Counted from the stretch's first letter, positions 45,667-58,213 are shown. The stretch is 64,000 bases of DNA from Nevskia sp. (GCA_021732745.1 JAKFUK010000001.1:1438931-1502930); one strand, 5' to 3'. Translations and numbers: made by a program. Notes: generated by a model from the letters alone, not told the origin.

Positions 45667-46887
45667 TCAGGTCCGATATTCGGCGTTGATCTTCACATAG
45701 TCGTAGCTGAAGTCGCAGGTCCAGACCCGGGTCTTCGCGGTGCCGCGACCGAGGGCGACACGGATCGTGAATTCCGGCTTCGCGACCACCGCCGAACCCA
45801 GTTCCTCGCGATACGAGGGATGCGGTTCGCCGCCGTCGAGCAGGCGCACATCGTCCAGCCACAGATCGACCTTGCCGGGATCGAGCCCCGGCACGCCGGC
45901 CTTGCCGATCGCCATCGCCAGACGACCCCAGTTGGCGTCGCCGGCGAACATCGCGGTCTTGACCAGCGGCGAGTGGGCGATCGAGTAGGCGACCAGACGC
46001 GCTTCGTCGACGGTGCCAGCGGTTTCGACGTCGACCGTGATGAAGCGCGTCGCACCTTCGCCATCGCGGACGATGGCTTGGGCGAGTTCGATGCAAACCT
46101 CGGTGACGGCTGCCGAGATCACCGGGAAATCGGCGTGTGCGGCATCGACATCCACGTTACCGACCTGCGCAGTCGCGAACAGCACGCAGGAATCGTTGGT
46201 CGAGGTGTCGCCGTCGACCGTCGCGCTGTTGAACGATGCGGCGACGGCGGACTTCAGCAGGCTGTCGGTCGCTTCAGCCGTCAGGCGCGCATCGGTGCCG
46301 ATGTAGGCGAGCAAGGTCGCCATGTTCGGGTAGATCATGCCGACACCCTTGGCGATGCCGGTCACGGTGACAGCGCCCTGCGACGTTTCGACCGTCCGCG
46401 ACGCGCCCTTCGGCACCGTGTCGGTGGTCATGATCGCGCGCGCCGCCGCGTTCCAGGCGTCGGCCTGAAGATTGGCGACCGCCTTCGGAATCGCCTCGAC
46501 CATCCGCGAAACCGGCAGCTGCTGGCCGATCACGCCGGTCGAGAACGGCAGCACCTGCGCAGGCTCGCAGCCGATCGCGGCAGCCACCGCAGCCGCAGTT
46601 TCGCGGGCATTGGCCAGGCCCTGCGCGCCGGTCGCGGCATTGGCATTGCCGGCGTTGATCAGCAGCGCGCGGATGTTCGGCGTGGCAGCAAGGCGTTCGC
46701 GGCAGACCTGCACCGGGGCGGCACAAAAAGCGTTCTGGGTGAACATGCCGGCCACCCGCGAACCCGCTGCGAGTTCGATGACCAGCAGATCCTGACGACC
46801 CGGCTTCTTGATCGCCGCTTCCGCGGAACCGAGACGGACACCAGCGATCGGCGTCAATGCGCCGGGGGCTTCGAGATTGACGGGCAT
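45667..46887 (-). CDS. argJ: Glutamate N-acetyltransferase / amino-acid acetyltransferase
   Basis: 406 residues; an ArgJ that makes N-acetylglutamate and recycles the acetyl group in arginine synthesis. The self-cleavage site is the threonine in NSATVDGDTSTND, preceded by the first-subunit oxyanion residues in TGIAKGVGMIYPNMATLL. The C-terminus ends in the usual SYDYVKINAEYRT. The start at 46887 lies 16 bp after the secA stop, so argJ is probably co-transcribed with secA. Confidence 0.95.
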   Translation of the reverse strand: MPVNLEAPGALTPIAGVRLGSAEAAIKKPGRQDLLVIELAAGSRVAGMFTQNAFCAAPVQVCRERLAATPNIRALLINAGNANAATGAQGLANARETAAAVAAAIGCEPAQVLPFSTGVIGQQLPVSRMVEAIPKAVANLQADAWNAAARAIMTTDTVPKGASRTVETSQGAVTVTGIAKGVGMIYPNMATLLAYIGTDARLTAEATDSLLKSAVAASFNSATVDGDTSTNDSCVLFATAQVGNVDVDAAHADFPVISAAVTEVCIELAQAIVRDGEGATRFITVDVETAGTVDEARLVAYSIAHSPLVKTAMFAGDANWGRLAMAIGKAGVPGLDPGKVDLWLDDVRLLDGGEPHPSYREELGSAVVAKPEFTIRVALGRGTAKTRVWTCDFSYDYVKINAEYRT

Positions 46888-46903
46888 CGGGAAACTCTCG
46901 GAA

Positions 46904-49663
<2,760 letters not shown>

Positions 49664-49811
49664 GGATTCCGAAGTCTGAAAACGGCGCGGACGAAAGGTA
49701 CGCCCGGTGCGGACGAAAGGCGTCGATTATGCCTCAGACCTTTGGCGCGCCGGTTTCGCTTTCAATAGCGCTGCTGCTGGCGGTGGCGATCGAGGCCGGG
49801 AAAAGGCGATC

Positions 49812-50006
49812 TCACGCGGAGAACGCGGAGATCGCAGAGAAAAGCCAAAGGCGTTTCGCACAAAGAACACGAAGGACACAAAGAAAAGCTGCCCGCTGGC
49901 ATCGCGCATGTTCTTGGTGAGCTTTGTGATCGTTGTGAGAAAAGCTTTTCTCGCTTTGCCTTTCTCCGCGATCTCGGCCCTCGTGGCATGCCACTCGACT
50001 GCGTGA
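49812..50006. repeat. Composite period-9 element: type B hairpin inside type A arms
   Basis: The outer type A left arm (TCACGCGGAGAACGCGGAG...) is followed by type B arms (CACAAAGAA CACGAAGGA CACAAAGAA and, inverted, GTTCTTGGTGAGCTTTGTGATCG), then a decayed type A right arm ending in GCGTGA. It occupies the 365-bp gap between the secA 5' end and the M23 peptidase stop. Confidence 0.7.
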
Positions 50007-50028
50007 GAAATGCTTTCCAGGCCTGTGG

Positions 50029-50958
50029 TCAGTGCGCCGCGTCGAGGTACTGCGCCGGGTTGACGGTGTTGCCGTTCAGCACCAGCTCGAAATGGACGTG
50101 CGGGCCGGTCGATCGGCCGGTCGAGCCCATCAGGGCGATCGGCTGGCCTTTCAGGATGCGGTCGCCCGGCTTCACCAGCAGCTTGGAGTTGTGGCCGTAG
50201 CGGGTGCGATAGCCGTTGCCGTGGTTGATCTCGACCAACTGACCGTAGCCGTTTTCCGCCTGTGCTTCGGTGACGATGCCGCTGGCCACCGACAGCACCG
50301 GCGTGCCTTCGGCAGCGGCGAAGTCGATGCCCGGATGTGAGCTGCGCAGGCCGGTGAACGGATCGGTGCGGCTGCCGTAGCCGGACGTGATGTAGCCGGC
50401 GCCGACCGGCCAGCCACTCGGTTTCACATCGCGCTGCATGCGGCTGGCCAGCAGCAGGTCTTCAAGCACCCGCATCTGCCGTTCGCGGTCACCCAGCAGA
50501 GTTTGCAGGCGATCAAGCGAGCCGATGACATCGGCGAGCACGGCCGGCGAGCCGAAGGATTCGGTTTCCGGGCCACCGACCGGCGGCGGACGGTCGAAAT
50601 TGAATTCGCTAGGGTCGATGTCGGCGATCTGGGTCAGTCGCGCGCCGGCCGCATCAAGACGAATGACATGCGCCTGCAACTGGGCAATGCGTCGGGCCAG
50701 CGCACTGGCGTCTTCCTCGGCCTTGGCACGGGCCTGCGCCAGCTCTTCGCGCTGCTGCGAAAACGCCTCACCCCAGGCGCCGACCACGCGCTTCGGCAGC
50801 AGGCCGCGATCGGATTGCAGGCTCATGCCGGCGAAAAAGGTCAGACCGAGCACAACCAAGGTGCCTGCGGCGTACGGCAACCAGCTCAGAACCCGGCTCG
50901 GGTCCAGTCTCAGCCGCCAGGTACGACCCCGGCGATGGCTGACGAGGATAATATCCAT
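50029..50958 (-). CDS. M23 (LytM) family peptidase, membrane-anchored
   Basis: About 309 residues. An N-terminal membrane segment (WLPYAAGTLVVLGLTFFAGMSL) is followed by a coiled coil (REELAQARAKAEEDASALARRIAQL) and a C-terminal LytM domain with zinc ligands in SSHPGIDFA and HVHFEL. Such proteins cut peptidoglycan cross-links or activate amidases. A homologous gene sits in the same place between lpxC and secA in pseudomonads. The start was chosen before DIILVSHRRGRTWRLRL. It is divergent from dciA with about 50 bp between. Confidence 0.9.
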   Translation of the reverse strand: MDIILVSHRRGRTWRLRLDPSRVLSWLPYAAGTLVVLGLTFFAGMSLQSDRGLLPKRVVGAWGEAFSQQREELAQARAKAEEDASALARRIAQLQAHVIRLDAAGARLTQIADIDPSEFNFDRPPPVGGPETESFGSPAVLADVIGSLDRLQTLLGDRERQMRVLEDLLLASRMQRDVKPSGWPVGAGYITSGYGSRTDPFTGLRSSHPGIDFAAAEGTPVLSVASGIVTEAQAENGYGQLVEINHGNGYRTRYGHNSKLLVKPGDRILKGQPIALMGSTGRSTGPHVHFELVLNGNTVNPAQYLDAAH

Positions 50959-51009
50959 GCAACACTTCACCCACGAAATTGGCCCAACCAGCAGGGCGAC
51001 GATCCCCCC

Positions 51010-51333
51010 ATGCACGCGGACGATGATCGCCTCGGCGCACACCTCGCACTTCCAGATTCCCCGCTCCAGCGCCTGCTACTCACGGCCGGTCGTCTCGAAG
51101 CCATCCAGGGGATGATTCGGGACTGGGCGCGCGCACCGCTGGCGGGTTTCCTTTCAGTGGCCAACGAGCGCGGCGACGTGATCGTGATCCACGTCGCCTC
51201 GGCTGCTGCCCACACCCAGCTTCGCTATCGCAAGCAGGAATTGCTCCAAATCCTGCAGGAGCGGCTGAAAAAGCCCGCCTTGCGCCTCGAAATCAAAGTG
51301 CGACCCGCGTCACCGTTGGGCGCACAGAAATGA
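51010..51333 (+). CDS. dciA: DciA-like DUF721 protein
   Basis: 107 residues. The family pattern is visible: LLTAGRLEAIQGMIRDWARAPLAG, then VIHVASAAAHTQLRYRKQELLQIL. DciA loads the DnaB helicase in most bacteria that lack DnaC; this copy has the KH-like domain but little else. Position beside lpxC and the M23 peptidase matches pseudomonads. It runs opposite to its neighbours and converges on lpxC. Confidence 0.85.
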   Translation: MHADDDRLGAHLALPDSPLQRLLLTAGRLEAIQGMIRDWARAPLAGFLSVANERGDVIVIHVASAAAHTQLRYRKQELLQILQERLKKPALRLEIKVRPASPLGAQK

Positions 51334-51382
51334 GGCATGGCCCGAGTCTAAGCGCGGGTTTGCCCCCGGTGCAAGCCGCCGG

Positions 51383-52300
51383 TCAGGCCGGGACTGGGCT
51401 CGAACTACTGTAAAAAGCCGGCGTCTTGCTGCCAACGTCGTCGAAAACGACGTGTTCCCAAGCTGACGGCGTTGCCAGCAAGGCACGCGCCAGCTTGTTG
51501 TTCAGCGCATGGCCGGACTTGAACGCGGTGTAGCTCCCTAGCAGCGGATGGCCGAGCAGATAGAGATCGCCGACCGCGTCGAGAATCTTGTGGCGGACGA
51601 ATTCATCGTCGTAACGCAGGCCGTCGAGGTTCAGCACGCGGAACTCGTCGACCGCCACCGCATTTTCAAGACTGGCCCCCAGCGCCAGACGGCGCGAGCG
51701 CAGGAACTCGAATTCCTTCATGAAACCGAAGGTGCGCGCGCGGCTGACTTCGCGGATGTAAGCCTGGGTGGAGAACTCCACCGACGCGCTCTGCGCCGTG
51801 GAATTGATCAGCGGGTGATCGAATTCGATGTTGAAGGTGAGGCGGAAGCCGTCATACGGCTCCAGACGCGCCCACTTGTCGCCGTCCTGCACCTGCACCG
51901 GCGCTTTCAGGCGAATGAAACGCTTGGCCGCGTCCTGTTCCTGAATGCCGGCGGACTGGATCAGGAACACGAAAGGGGAAGCCGAGCCGTCCATGATCGG
52001 AATTTCGGCGGCCGACAACTCGACCAGACAGTTGTCGATGCCCAGACCGGCGAGCGAGGACATCAAGTGCTCGACCGTGGCGACCTTGACGCCGTCTTCG
52101 ATCAGATTCGATGACAGCGTGGTTTCGCCGATGCCTTCCGCGCGTGCGCGCACTTCGCGCGGCGGGTTCAGGTCAACGCGGCGAAACAGGATGCCGGTAT
52201 CGGGCTGAGCCGGAAGCAGGCTCATGTAAACCTTCTGGCCGCTGTGCAGGCCGATGCCGCTGACGCGGACCGCAGTGCGAAGCGTTCGTTGGCGGATCAT
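51383..52300 (-). CDS. lpxC: UDP-3-O-acyl-N-acetylglucosamine deacetylase LpxC
   Basis: 305 residues, the standard length. Zinc ligands: histidine in [16 protein letters not shown] and the [15 protein letters not shown] segment; [12 protein letters not shown] and [10 protein letters not shown] also match. It commits precursors to lipid A. The start at 52300 (MIRQRTLR) is preferred over upstream alternatives because it matches the family N-terminus. It is separated from ftsZ by 680 bp of repeat DNA. Confidence 0.96.
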   Translation of the reverse strand: MIRQRTLRTAVRVSGIGLHSGQKVYMSLLPAQPDTGILFRRVDLNPPREVRARAEGIGETTLSSNLIEDGVKVATVEHLMSSLAGLGIDNCLVELSAAEIPIMDGSASPFVFLIQSAGIQEQDAAKRFIRLKAPVQVQDGDKWARLEPYDGFRLTFNIEFDHPLINSTAQSASVEFSTQAYIREVSRARTFGFMKEFEFLRSRRLALGASLENAVAVDEFRVLNLDGLRYDDEFVRHKILDAVGDLYLLGHPLLGSYTAFKSGHALNNKLARALLATPSAWEHVVFDDVGSKTPAFYSSSSPVPA

Positions 52301-52331
52301 CAAGGGAGTCCGGATAAGGCGGCCCGCTCTA

Positions 52332-52599
52332 GGGCCTGTAAACAATCACTTTGGTCGCTGCGTTGCAGGTCAAAAAGTCGCCGGGCGAGGCGCGAACCGC
52401 AGGCGGTAGCCTACCTACGGCCAAGGTTCGCAACGAAGTCCCGGCGGCTTTTTGGCCGCAACCCTTCGGGGCGGGATCGTTTTTGCCCATTGCTGCCTCG
52501 CTCGTCGCGCCAATGGAGGGACCATTGGCCGCTCCGATCGACTTGCACTGGGCAAAAACGACCTCCGCCGCAGCGATCAAAGTGATTGTTTACAGGCCC
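52332..52599. mobile_element. 268-bp MITE-like element with 30-bp terminal inverted repeats
   Basis: The left end GGGCCTGTAAACAATCACTT continues for about 10 more bases and is repeated in inverse at the right end with one mismatch. Further nested complements lie inside: AAAAAGTCGCCGGG with CCCGGCGGCTTTTT, and CGTTTTTGCCCA with TGGGCAAAAACG. The whole can fold into one long branched hairpin. No coding frame of note. No clear target-site duplication. The terminal inverted repeats and size are those of a non-autonomous MITE, but a structured RNA is an alternative. Confidence 0.65.
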
Positions 52600-52707
52600 C
52601 GGCGCGGATCGACGAGGTGATTGAGCCTTTCGACCCGGATTCTAGCATCCGGTTCCAGCGCCCTTGCCGCGGTGCAACACGCGGCTTGGGTTCACGAAAA
52701 GCGATCC

Positions 52708-52892
52708 TCACGCGGAGAACGCGGAGATCGCAGAGAAAAGCCGAAGCAAGAAAGACGTGTCGCACGAAGCACACAAAGACCACGAAGGAAAACCACAGTG
52801 GTCGACGCGCGGCGCTTCTACCTTTATGTCCTTCGTGTTCTTCGTGAGAAACGCTTTGGCTTTTCTCTGCGATCTCCGCGTTCTTTGCGTGA
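52708..52892. repeat. Composite period-9 element: type B hairpin inside type A arms
   Basis: Outer type A arms (TCACGCGGAGAACGCGGAG... and ...TCTCCGCGTTCTTTGCGTGA) flank type B arms (CGCACGAAGCACACAAAGAC... and ...GTCCTTCGTGTTCTTCGTGA). It is the best-preserved nested copy. It lies between the ftsZ stop (52980) and the MITE-like element. Confidence 0.78.
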
Positions 52893-52979
52893 GAAACGCT
52901 TTTCGTTGCAGACAAACAAGCCGGCGCGCGACTGGGCGAGGTCGCGCACCGGCTTTCCACGACGAGACGAATACCGCGA

Positions 52980-54251
52980 TCAGTCGGCCTGGGCGCGCAG
53001 GAAGGCCGGGATGTCGAGCATTTCCTCGTTGTATTCCAGTGCCGCGAACGCCGGAGCAACCGCCGGACGCGCATTGCGCAGCGGCTGACCCGACGGGGCC
53101 GACTCATGCAGACGTGGGGCCCAGCCACCGGACTCCGACTGCTGACGCAGCGGCGTCACCACGCCACGCTGGCCGCCGAGACCTTCGCTGCCGAGCGGTG
53201 CGCCCATGCCGCGCAGTCGCGGGTTGAAGCCTTCCTGCACCGGTGCCGGCTTGACCGCTGCGGCACGCGAACCTTCGAGGCCTGTGGCGACCACGGTGAC
53301 GCGCAGTTCGCCACCGAGCGTCGGATCGAACGAGGTGCCGCACTTGATGTCGGCCTCAAAGGAGGCGATCTCGCCGATGCGGTCGTTGATCAGTTCCAGC
53401 TCGTCGAGGGTCAGCGATTCGTCGCTGGTGATATTGACCAGGATGCCGCGGGCGCCGGTCAGTTCGAGATCGTCGAGCAGCGGGCTGGACAGTGCCGCTT
53501 CGACGGCCTTGCGGGCGCGATCTTCGCCGCTGGCAGCGCCGAGACCCATCATCGCCATGCCACGATTGGTCATCACGGTTTTCACGTCGGCGAAGTCGAC
53601 ATTCATCATGCCGGGGCGGGTGATCAGGTCGGAGATGCCCTGCACCGCGTTCTGCAGCACATCGTTGGCGGCCTTGAAGCCGGACAGCAGGGTCACGGCA
53701 CCGCCGAGCACCAGACGCAGCTTTTCATTCGGAATCATGATCAGCGAGTCGACATGCTGCTGAAGCTGCAGGATGCCTTCCTGGGCGATCGCCATGCGCT
53801 TCTTGCCTTCATGCGGGAACGGCTTGGTGACCACGGCCACGGTCAGGATGCCCAGTTCGCGCGCGATTTCGGCAATCACCGGTGCTGCACCCGTGCCGGT
53901 ACCACCGCCCATGCCGGCAGTGATGAACAGCAGATCGGTGCCTTCGAGCATTTCGCGGATGCGATCGCGATCTTCCTCGGCGGCTTCACGGCCGATGCGC
54001 GGGTTCGAGCCGGCACCGAGGCCGCGCGTCACTTCCGCGCCGATCTGCAGTTGCAGGGTCGGACGACACTTTTCCAGGTGATCGCGATCGGTGTTGGCGA
54101 CGATGAATTCGACGCCCTCGATGCTCGCCGCCGCCATCTGGTTGACCGTGTTGCAGCCGCCGCCGCCAACACCGATCACGCGGATCACCGCGCGCGGCGT
54201 GACGCCATCGACCAGTTCGTACAGCTCGTTTGAATGTTTGCTTCCGCCCAT
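52980..54251 (-). CDS. ftsZ: Cell division GTPase FtsZ
   Basis: 423 residues. Tubulin-type GTPase motifs: VGGGGCNTVN and the signature AGMGGGTGTGAAPVIAEIA, the T7 loop NVDFADVKTVM, and the C-terminal binding tail LDIPAFLRAQAD that recruits FtsA and ZapD-type partners. GGAG precedes the ATG at 54251. The longer frame upstream has no ribosome-binding site. Confidence 0.97.
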   Translation of the reverse strand: MGGSKHSNELYELVDGVTPRAVIRVIGVGGGGCNTVNQMAAASIEGVEFIVANTDRDHLEKCRPTLQLQIGAEVTRGLGAGSNPRIGREAAEEDRDRIREMLEGTDLLFITAGMGGGTGTGAAPVIAEIARELGILTVAVVTKPFPHEGKKRMAIAQEGILQLQQHVDSLIMIPNEKLRLVLGGAVTLLSGFKAANDVLQNAVQGISDLITRPGMMNVDFADVKTVMTNRGMAMMGLGAASGEDRARKAVEAALSSPLLDDLELTGARGILVNITSDESLTLDELELINDRIGEIASFEADIKCGTSFDPTLGGELRVTVVATGLEGSRAAAVKPAPVQEGFNPRLRGMGAPLGSEGLGGQRGVVTPLRQQSESGGWAPRLHESAPSGQPLRNARPAVAPAFAALEYNEEMLDIPAFLRAQAD

Positions 54252-54341
54252 GATTTCGTCTCCGTCAGTCGTCGTCGTGTACCGCGCCCTTTGCCACTGC
54301 ACTGCCCCGCCGCGTTCGCCCGAACGCAACGGTTTACAAAC

Positions 54342-55583
54342 TCAAAGATTTCCCTTGAACCAGCCCTTGACTCGGCCGAACAACTGGCCGGCGTCGCTGT
54401 TGCCGAGCCGCCGCATGTTGGTGGCGCCCACAGGCCGCTGCTGGCGCGCGAACAGCAAAAGCCCGACGCCGGTCGAATAGGCCGGCGAGCGCGACACTTC
54501 GTCGATGCCGGTCACGTCCTGCGGCAGACCGAGGCGGACGCCGACTTCGAGCACTTCCTCGGCCAGTTCCAGAATTCCCGGCGTCTGCGCCACACCGCCG
54601 GTGAGCACCACGCCGCCGGCGATCTGGTCGTAGACGTCGGCGCGATGCAGTTCCTTGCGCACATAGCGGAACAGCTCCTCGAAGCGCGGCCGCATCACCT
54701 CGGCCAGCATCTGCCGCGACAGATGGCGGGTCGGCGATTCACCGACACCGGGCACGTCGAACGGCGCGTCGTGGGCCACCAGTTCCGGCAGCGCGCAGCC
54801 GTAGCGGATCTTGATCGCCTCGGCGTGCTGGGCCGGGGTGCGGAAGGCCACCGCGATATCGCTGGTGACCAGATCGCCGGCAATCGGAATCACCGCCGTG
54901 TGGCGAATCGAGCCGCCCTTGTAGACCGCGATGTCGCAAGTGCCGCCGCCGATGTCGACGAGGCAGATGCCGAGATCGCGCTCGTCCGGCGACAGCACCG
55001 CATCGGCCGAGGCCAGGTGCTGAAGCACCAGACGTTCCACCGTCAGCCCGCAGCGTTCGACGCACTTGTAAAGGTTCTGCGCCGCACTCAAGGTGCCGGT
55101 GACCATGTGAACCTTGGCTTCCAGGCGCACGCCGGACATGCCGATCGGGTCCTGAATGCCTTCTTGGCCGTCGACCACGTATTCCTGCGGCACCACATGC
55201 AGGATCTGCTGATCGGCCGGGATCGCCATCGCGCTTGCCGCTTCGATCACCGCATCGACATCGCGCGCGGTGATTTCGCGGTGGCGGATCGGCACCACGC
55301 CAACCGAGTTCAAGGACCGGATATGGCTGCCGGTGATGCCGACGTGTGCTGCACGGACGCGGCAGTTGGCCATCAGCTCGGCGGCTTCGACGGCGCGGCG
55401 GATCGAATCGACCGTGTTGTCGATGTTGATGACGACACCCTTCTTCAGGCCGCGCGTCGGTGCGGTGCCGAGGCCGACCACCTGTACGGCACCGGTCGGC
55501 GTCACTTCACCGATCATCGCCGCCACCTTCGACGTACCGACGTCGAGGCTGACCAGGTACTCGGGCTTTCTGTTCTTGTTCAT
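54342..55583 (-). CDS. ftsA: Cell division protein FtsA
   Basis: 413 residues of actin-like ATPase: YLVSLDVGTSKVAAMIGEV, LVDIGGGTCDIAVYKGG, GGVVLTGGVAQTPGILELA, and a C-terminal amphipathic helix (RVKGWFKGNL) that tethers FtsZ to the membrane. The ATG begins 2 bp after the ftsQ stop. The ftsA-ftsZ gap is 90 bp, which often holds an ftsZ promoter. Confidence 0.96.
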   Translation of the reverse strand: MNKNRKPEYLVSLDVGTSKVAAMIGEVTPTGAVQVVGLGTAPTRGLKKGVVINIDNTVDSIRRAVEAAELMANCRVRAAHVGITGSHIRSLNSVGVVPIRHREITARDVDAVIEAASAMAIPADQQILHVVPQEYVVDGQEGIQDPIGMSGVRLEAKVHMVTGTLSAAQNLYKCVERCGLTVERLVLQHLASADAVLSPDERDLGICLVDIGGGTCDIAVYKGGSIRHTAVIPIAGDLVTSDIAVAFRTPAQHAEAIKIRYGCALPELVAHDAPFDVPGVGESPTRHLSRQMLAEVMRPRFEELFRYVRKELHRADVYDQIAGGVVLTGGVAQTPGILELAEEVLEVGVRLGLPQDVTGIDEVSRSPAYSTGVGLLLFARQQRPVGATNMRRLGNSDAGQLFGRVKGWFKGNL

Positions 55584-55585
55584 CG

Positions 55586-56374
55586 TCAATGCGTCGTCCC
55601 ATCAGCCGGCTTGGCCGTGGCGCTGGCGAGCGGCGAAACGCCGTCCTTCCAGCCCACCGAAAAGCCGTTCGAATAACGAAGGTCGACGTAAGCGACCTTC
55701 TCCAGTTGTGCGTTCAGCGTGTCGCTGACCGTGCCGAGAATCAGCGGTACCCGGCTACGCGGATCGCCCTGCCCGAGCCGCAGCTCGATGCCGATGCGGC
55801 TGGTCATCCGCCATTCACCGCGCGCATCAAGGGCCAGACCCATCGGTGCGAAGGCATTGCCCGACAGCCGCAGGCGCAGTTCCTCGAACACTGCTGCCGC
55901 TTCGGCTTCGTGTCCCGGTGGCGCCGACAACAGCGGCAATTCCTGCGGAATTTCGTCGGCAGCCGGCGTGAACACGCGGCTGTCGCGGTCGATCACCCGT
56001 GACTCGCCCCAGCGCGCGAACGGCGTGCGTTCGGTGAGCTTCACGGCCAACTTGTCGGGCCAGACCCGGCTGACTTGCGCGGCCGACACCCAGGGCAGCG
56101 CTTCGATGCGGGCACGCAGCTCGACCAGATCGGTATCGAACAGGCGCTGATCGGGTTCGAGATCGGCAGCCAAGGCGATGTCGGCCGCTTTAAGCCGGGT
56201 CATCGCGCCGTCAATGCGGATGCTGTCGACCGGCGGATTGACCAGCGGTGCCAGCGCCTGCGCGGCGACCACGGCGATCGCCAGCATCGCAGCGGCCATC
56301 AGCGCCGGGCGCAGGTAGCGCGGCCAGGTCGCTGGTTCGTCGTCGTGGTGGCGGCGCAGCATCGTGGCGCTCAT
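55586..56374 (-). CDS. ftsQ: Cell division protein FtsQ
   Basis: 262 residues: cytoplasmic tail, one membrane helix (LRPALMAAAMLAIAVVAAQALAPLV), a POTRA domain (VDSIRIDGAMTRLKAADIALAADLEPDQRLFDTDLVELRARIEALPWVSAAQVSRVWPDKLAVKLTERTPFARW) and the FtsQ-specific domain. It links early and late division proteins. The start overlaps the ddl stop by 4 bp. Confidence 0.95.
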   Translation of the reverse strand: MSATMLRRHHDDEPATWPRYLRPALMAAAMLAIAVVAAQALAPLVNPPVDSIRIDGAMTRLKAADIALAADLEPDQRLFDTDLVELRARIEALPWVSAAQVSRVWPDKLAVKLTERTPFARWGESRVIDRDSRVFTPAADEIPQELPLLSAPPGHEAEAAAVFEELRLRLSGNAFAPMGLALDARGEWRMTSRIGIELRLGQGDPRSRVPLILGTVSDTLNAQLEKVAYVDLRYSNGFSVGWKDGVSPLASATAKPADGTTH

Positions 56375-57315
56375 GGGCGATCAACCTCCAGCGTGGTTTC
56401 CAGGATCGCCCAGCACAGCGCGTCGTAATCCATGCCGACGGCGTTCGCGGCCATCGGCACCAGGCTGTGCGAGGTCATGCCCGGCAGGGTGTTCACTTCC
56501 AGCAGCCAGGGCCGGCCTTCGGCATCCATCATGAAATCGACCCGGCCCCAGCCGCGGCCGCCGATGGCGTCGAAGGCTCTGACGCAGATCGCCTGGAGTT
56601 CGCGCTCGTGCGTCGGCACCAGATCGGTCGGGCAGATGTAGCGGGTATCGTTGGAGATGTACTTGGCGTGGAAGTCGTAGAACTCGCCATCCGGCACGAT
56701 GCGGATCACCGGCAGCGGCTGACCGTCGACAATCGCGCAGGTGTACTCGCCACCGGCGATGAAGCTTTCCGCCATCACCACGCGGCCGCTGTCGCCGAGT
56801 GCAGAGGCAAACGCGGCTTCGATCTCTTCGCGGCGTTTGACCTTGGATACGCCGACGCTCGAACCATCGGCCGCCGGCTTGATGATGAACGGGTAGCCGA
56901 ACAGATCGGCCGCGCCATAGGCATCGGCGACGCTATCGAGAATCCGCCAGTCCGGCGTCGGCAGGCGCTCGCCTTTCCAGATCCGCTTGGTGCGCAGCTT
57001 GTCCATGGCGAGTGCCGAGGCCAGCACGCCGCAGCCGGGATACGGAATGCCATGCAGATCGAGGATCGCCTGCACCGTGCCGTCTTCCCCACCCGTGCCA
57101 TGCAGCACGCTGAACGCGCGGTCGAGCTTCAGCTTCGGCAGGTTCAGGATGGCTTCGCGATCGGCGTCGATGGCGACCACGTCAATGCCCAGCCGCGTGA
57201 GGGCTGCGACCACGCCCTCGCCGCTCCAGATCGACACCTGACGTTCGGCGGACCAGCCGCCCATCAAGACACCGACCTTGCCGAACGCTTTCGGATCAGA
57301 AACGCGCTTACGCAT
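56371..57315 (-). CDS. ddl: D-alanine--D-alanine ligase
   Basis: 314 residues of ATP-grasp type: VGVLMGGWSAERQVSIWSG, FIIKPAADGSSVGVSKV, and RGWGRVDFMMDAEGRPWLLEVNTLPGMTSHSLVP. It joins two D-Ala for the peptidoglycan precursor. Overlaps murB by 8 bp at its start and ftsQ by 4 bp at its end. Confidence 0.97.
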   Translation of the reverse strand: MRKRVSDPKAFGKVGVLMGGWSAERQVSIWSGEGVVAALTRLGIDVVAIDADREAILNLPKLKLDRAFSVLHGTGGEDGTVQAILDLHGIPYPGCGVLASALAMDKLRTKRIWKGERLPTPDWRILDSVADAYGAADLFGYPFIIKPAADGSSVGVSKVKRREEIEAAFASALGDSGRVVMAESFIAGGEYTCAIVDGQPLPVIRIVPDGEFYDFHAKYISNDTRYICPTDLVPTHERELQAICVRAFDAIGGRGWGRVDFMMDAEGRPWLLEVNTLPGMTSHSLVPMAANAVGMDYDALCWAILETTLEVDRP

Positions 57316-58213
57316 CGGCCTTCTCCCCGACCATCTTCACTTCAGGATGCAAATCGACTCCGGTCTTCTGCTTCACGGTCGCGCGGATGTGCTCGATCAG
57401 GGTTTCGACGTCGGCAGCAGTGGCGCCGTCCTCGGTCAGGATGAAATTGGCGTGCTGCTGCGAGACATGGGCACCGCCGATGCGGTGGTTCTTGAGCCCG
57501 CAGGACTCGATCAGCCTTGCAGCGTGATCGCCGGGCGGATTGCGGAAGGTCGAACCAGCGCTGGGCTTGCCGACCGGCTGGGTCGCCTTGCGCTGGGCCA
57601 GCGATTCGCGAGTGGCGATGGCGTAGCGGCCGTCGGCATCGGCGCTGACCGCGAAGCGTGCGGCGAGGAAGCCCAGAAAATCGGCGGGCGGAACCACGCT
57701 GCGGTAGCGGGTCGCGAACGCCGATGGCTTGAGCCACGCGGTCGAACCGTCGCGCAGCAGCACTTCGACTTCCGTCACGGTCGGCCAGGTTTCGCCACCC
57801 CAGGCACCGGCGTTCATCGCCAGCGCGCCGCCCACCGTGCCGGGAATGCCGGCCATGAAACCCAGACCGGCGAGCTGATTGCGCTCGGCGTACTTGGCCA
57901 GACGCGCACAGTGCAGGCCGGCTTCGGCGTACAGGCAGTCCGCTGCTTCAAGGCGCAGCGCATCGAGCGCGCCATGCAGCGCGATCACCGTGCCGCGAAA
58001 GCCGCCATCGCGGACCAGCAGGTTCGATCCCAGACCCAGCCACAACACTGGCTCGTCGGCCGGCAACTGACGCACGAAAGCGATCAGGTCTTCGCGATCG
58101 GCAGGCTCGAAGTAACGATCGGCCGGACCACCGACGCGCCAGCTGGTATGGCGAGCCAAGGGCTCGCCGATCCGCAGCGCGCCGCGCACGGCAATCGGCG
58201 GAAGCTCGCGCAT
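57308..58213 (-). CDS. murB: UDP-N-acetylenolpyruvoylglucosamine reductase
   Basis: 301 residues from the ATG at 58213 (a GTG precedes it at 58216). FAD-binding segment NTSWRVGGPADRYFEP-like (HTSWRVGGPADRYFEP), LGLGSNLLVRDGGFRG and GIPGTVGGALAMNAGAWG. The catalytic serine is in SAGSTFRNPPGDHAARLIE and the glutamate in DLHPEVKMVG. The shorter C-terminal domain without the extra loop makes it a type II enzyme like that of B. subtilis rather than the E. coli type I. Confidence 0.95.
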   Translation of the reverse strand: MRELPPIAVRGALRIGEPLARHTSWRVGGPADRYFEPADREDLIAFVRQLPADEPVLWLGLGSNLLVRDGGFRGTVIALHGALDALRLEAADCLYAEAGLHCARLAKYAERNQLAGLGFMAGIPGTVGGALAMNAGAWGGETWPTVTEVEVLLRDGSTAWLKPSAFATRYRSVVPPADFLGFLAARFAVSADADGRYAIATRESLAQRKATQPVGKPSAGSTFRNPPGDHAARLIESCGLKNHRIGGAHVSQQHANFILTEDGATAADVETLIEHIRATVKQKTGVDLHPEVKMVGEKADA

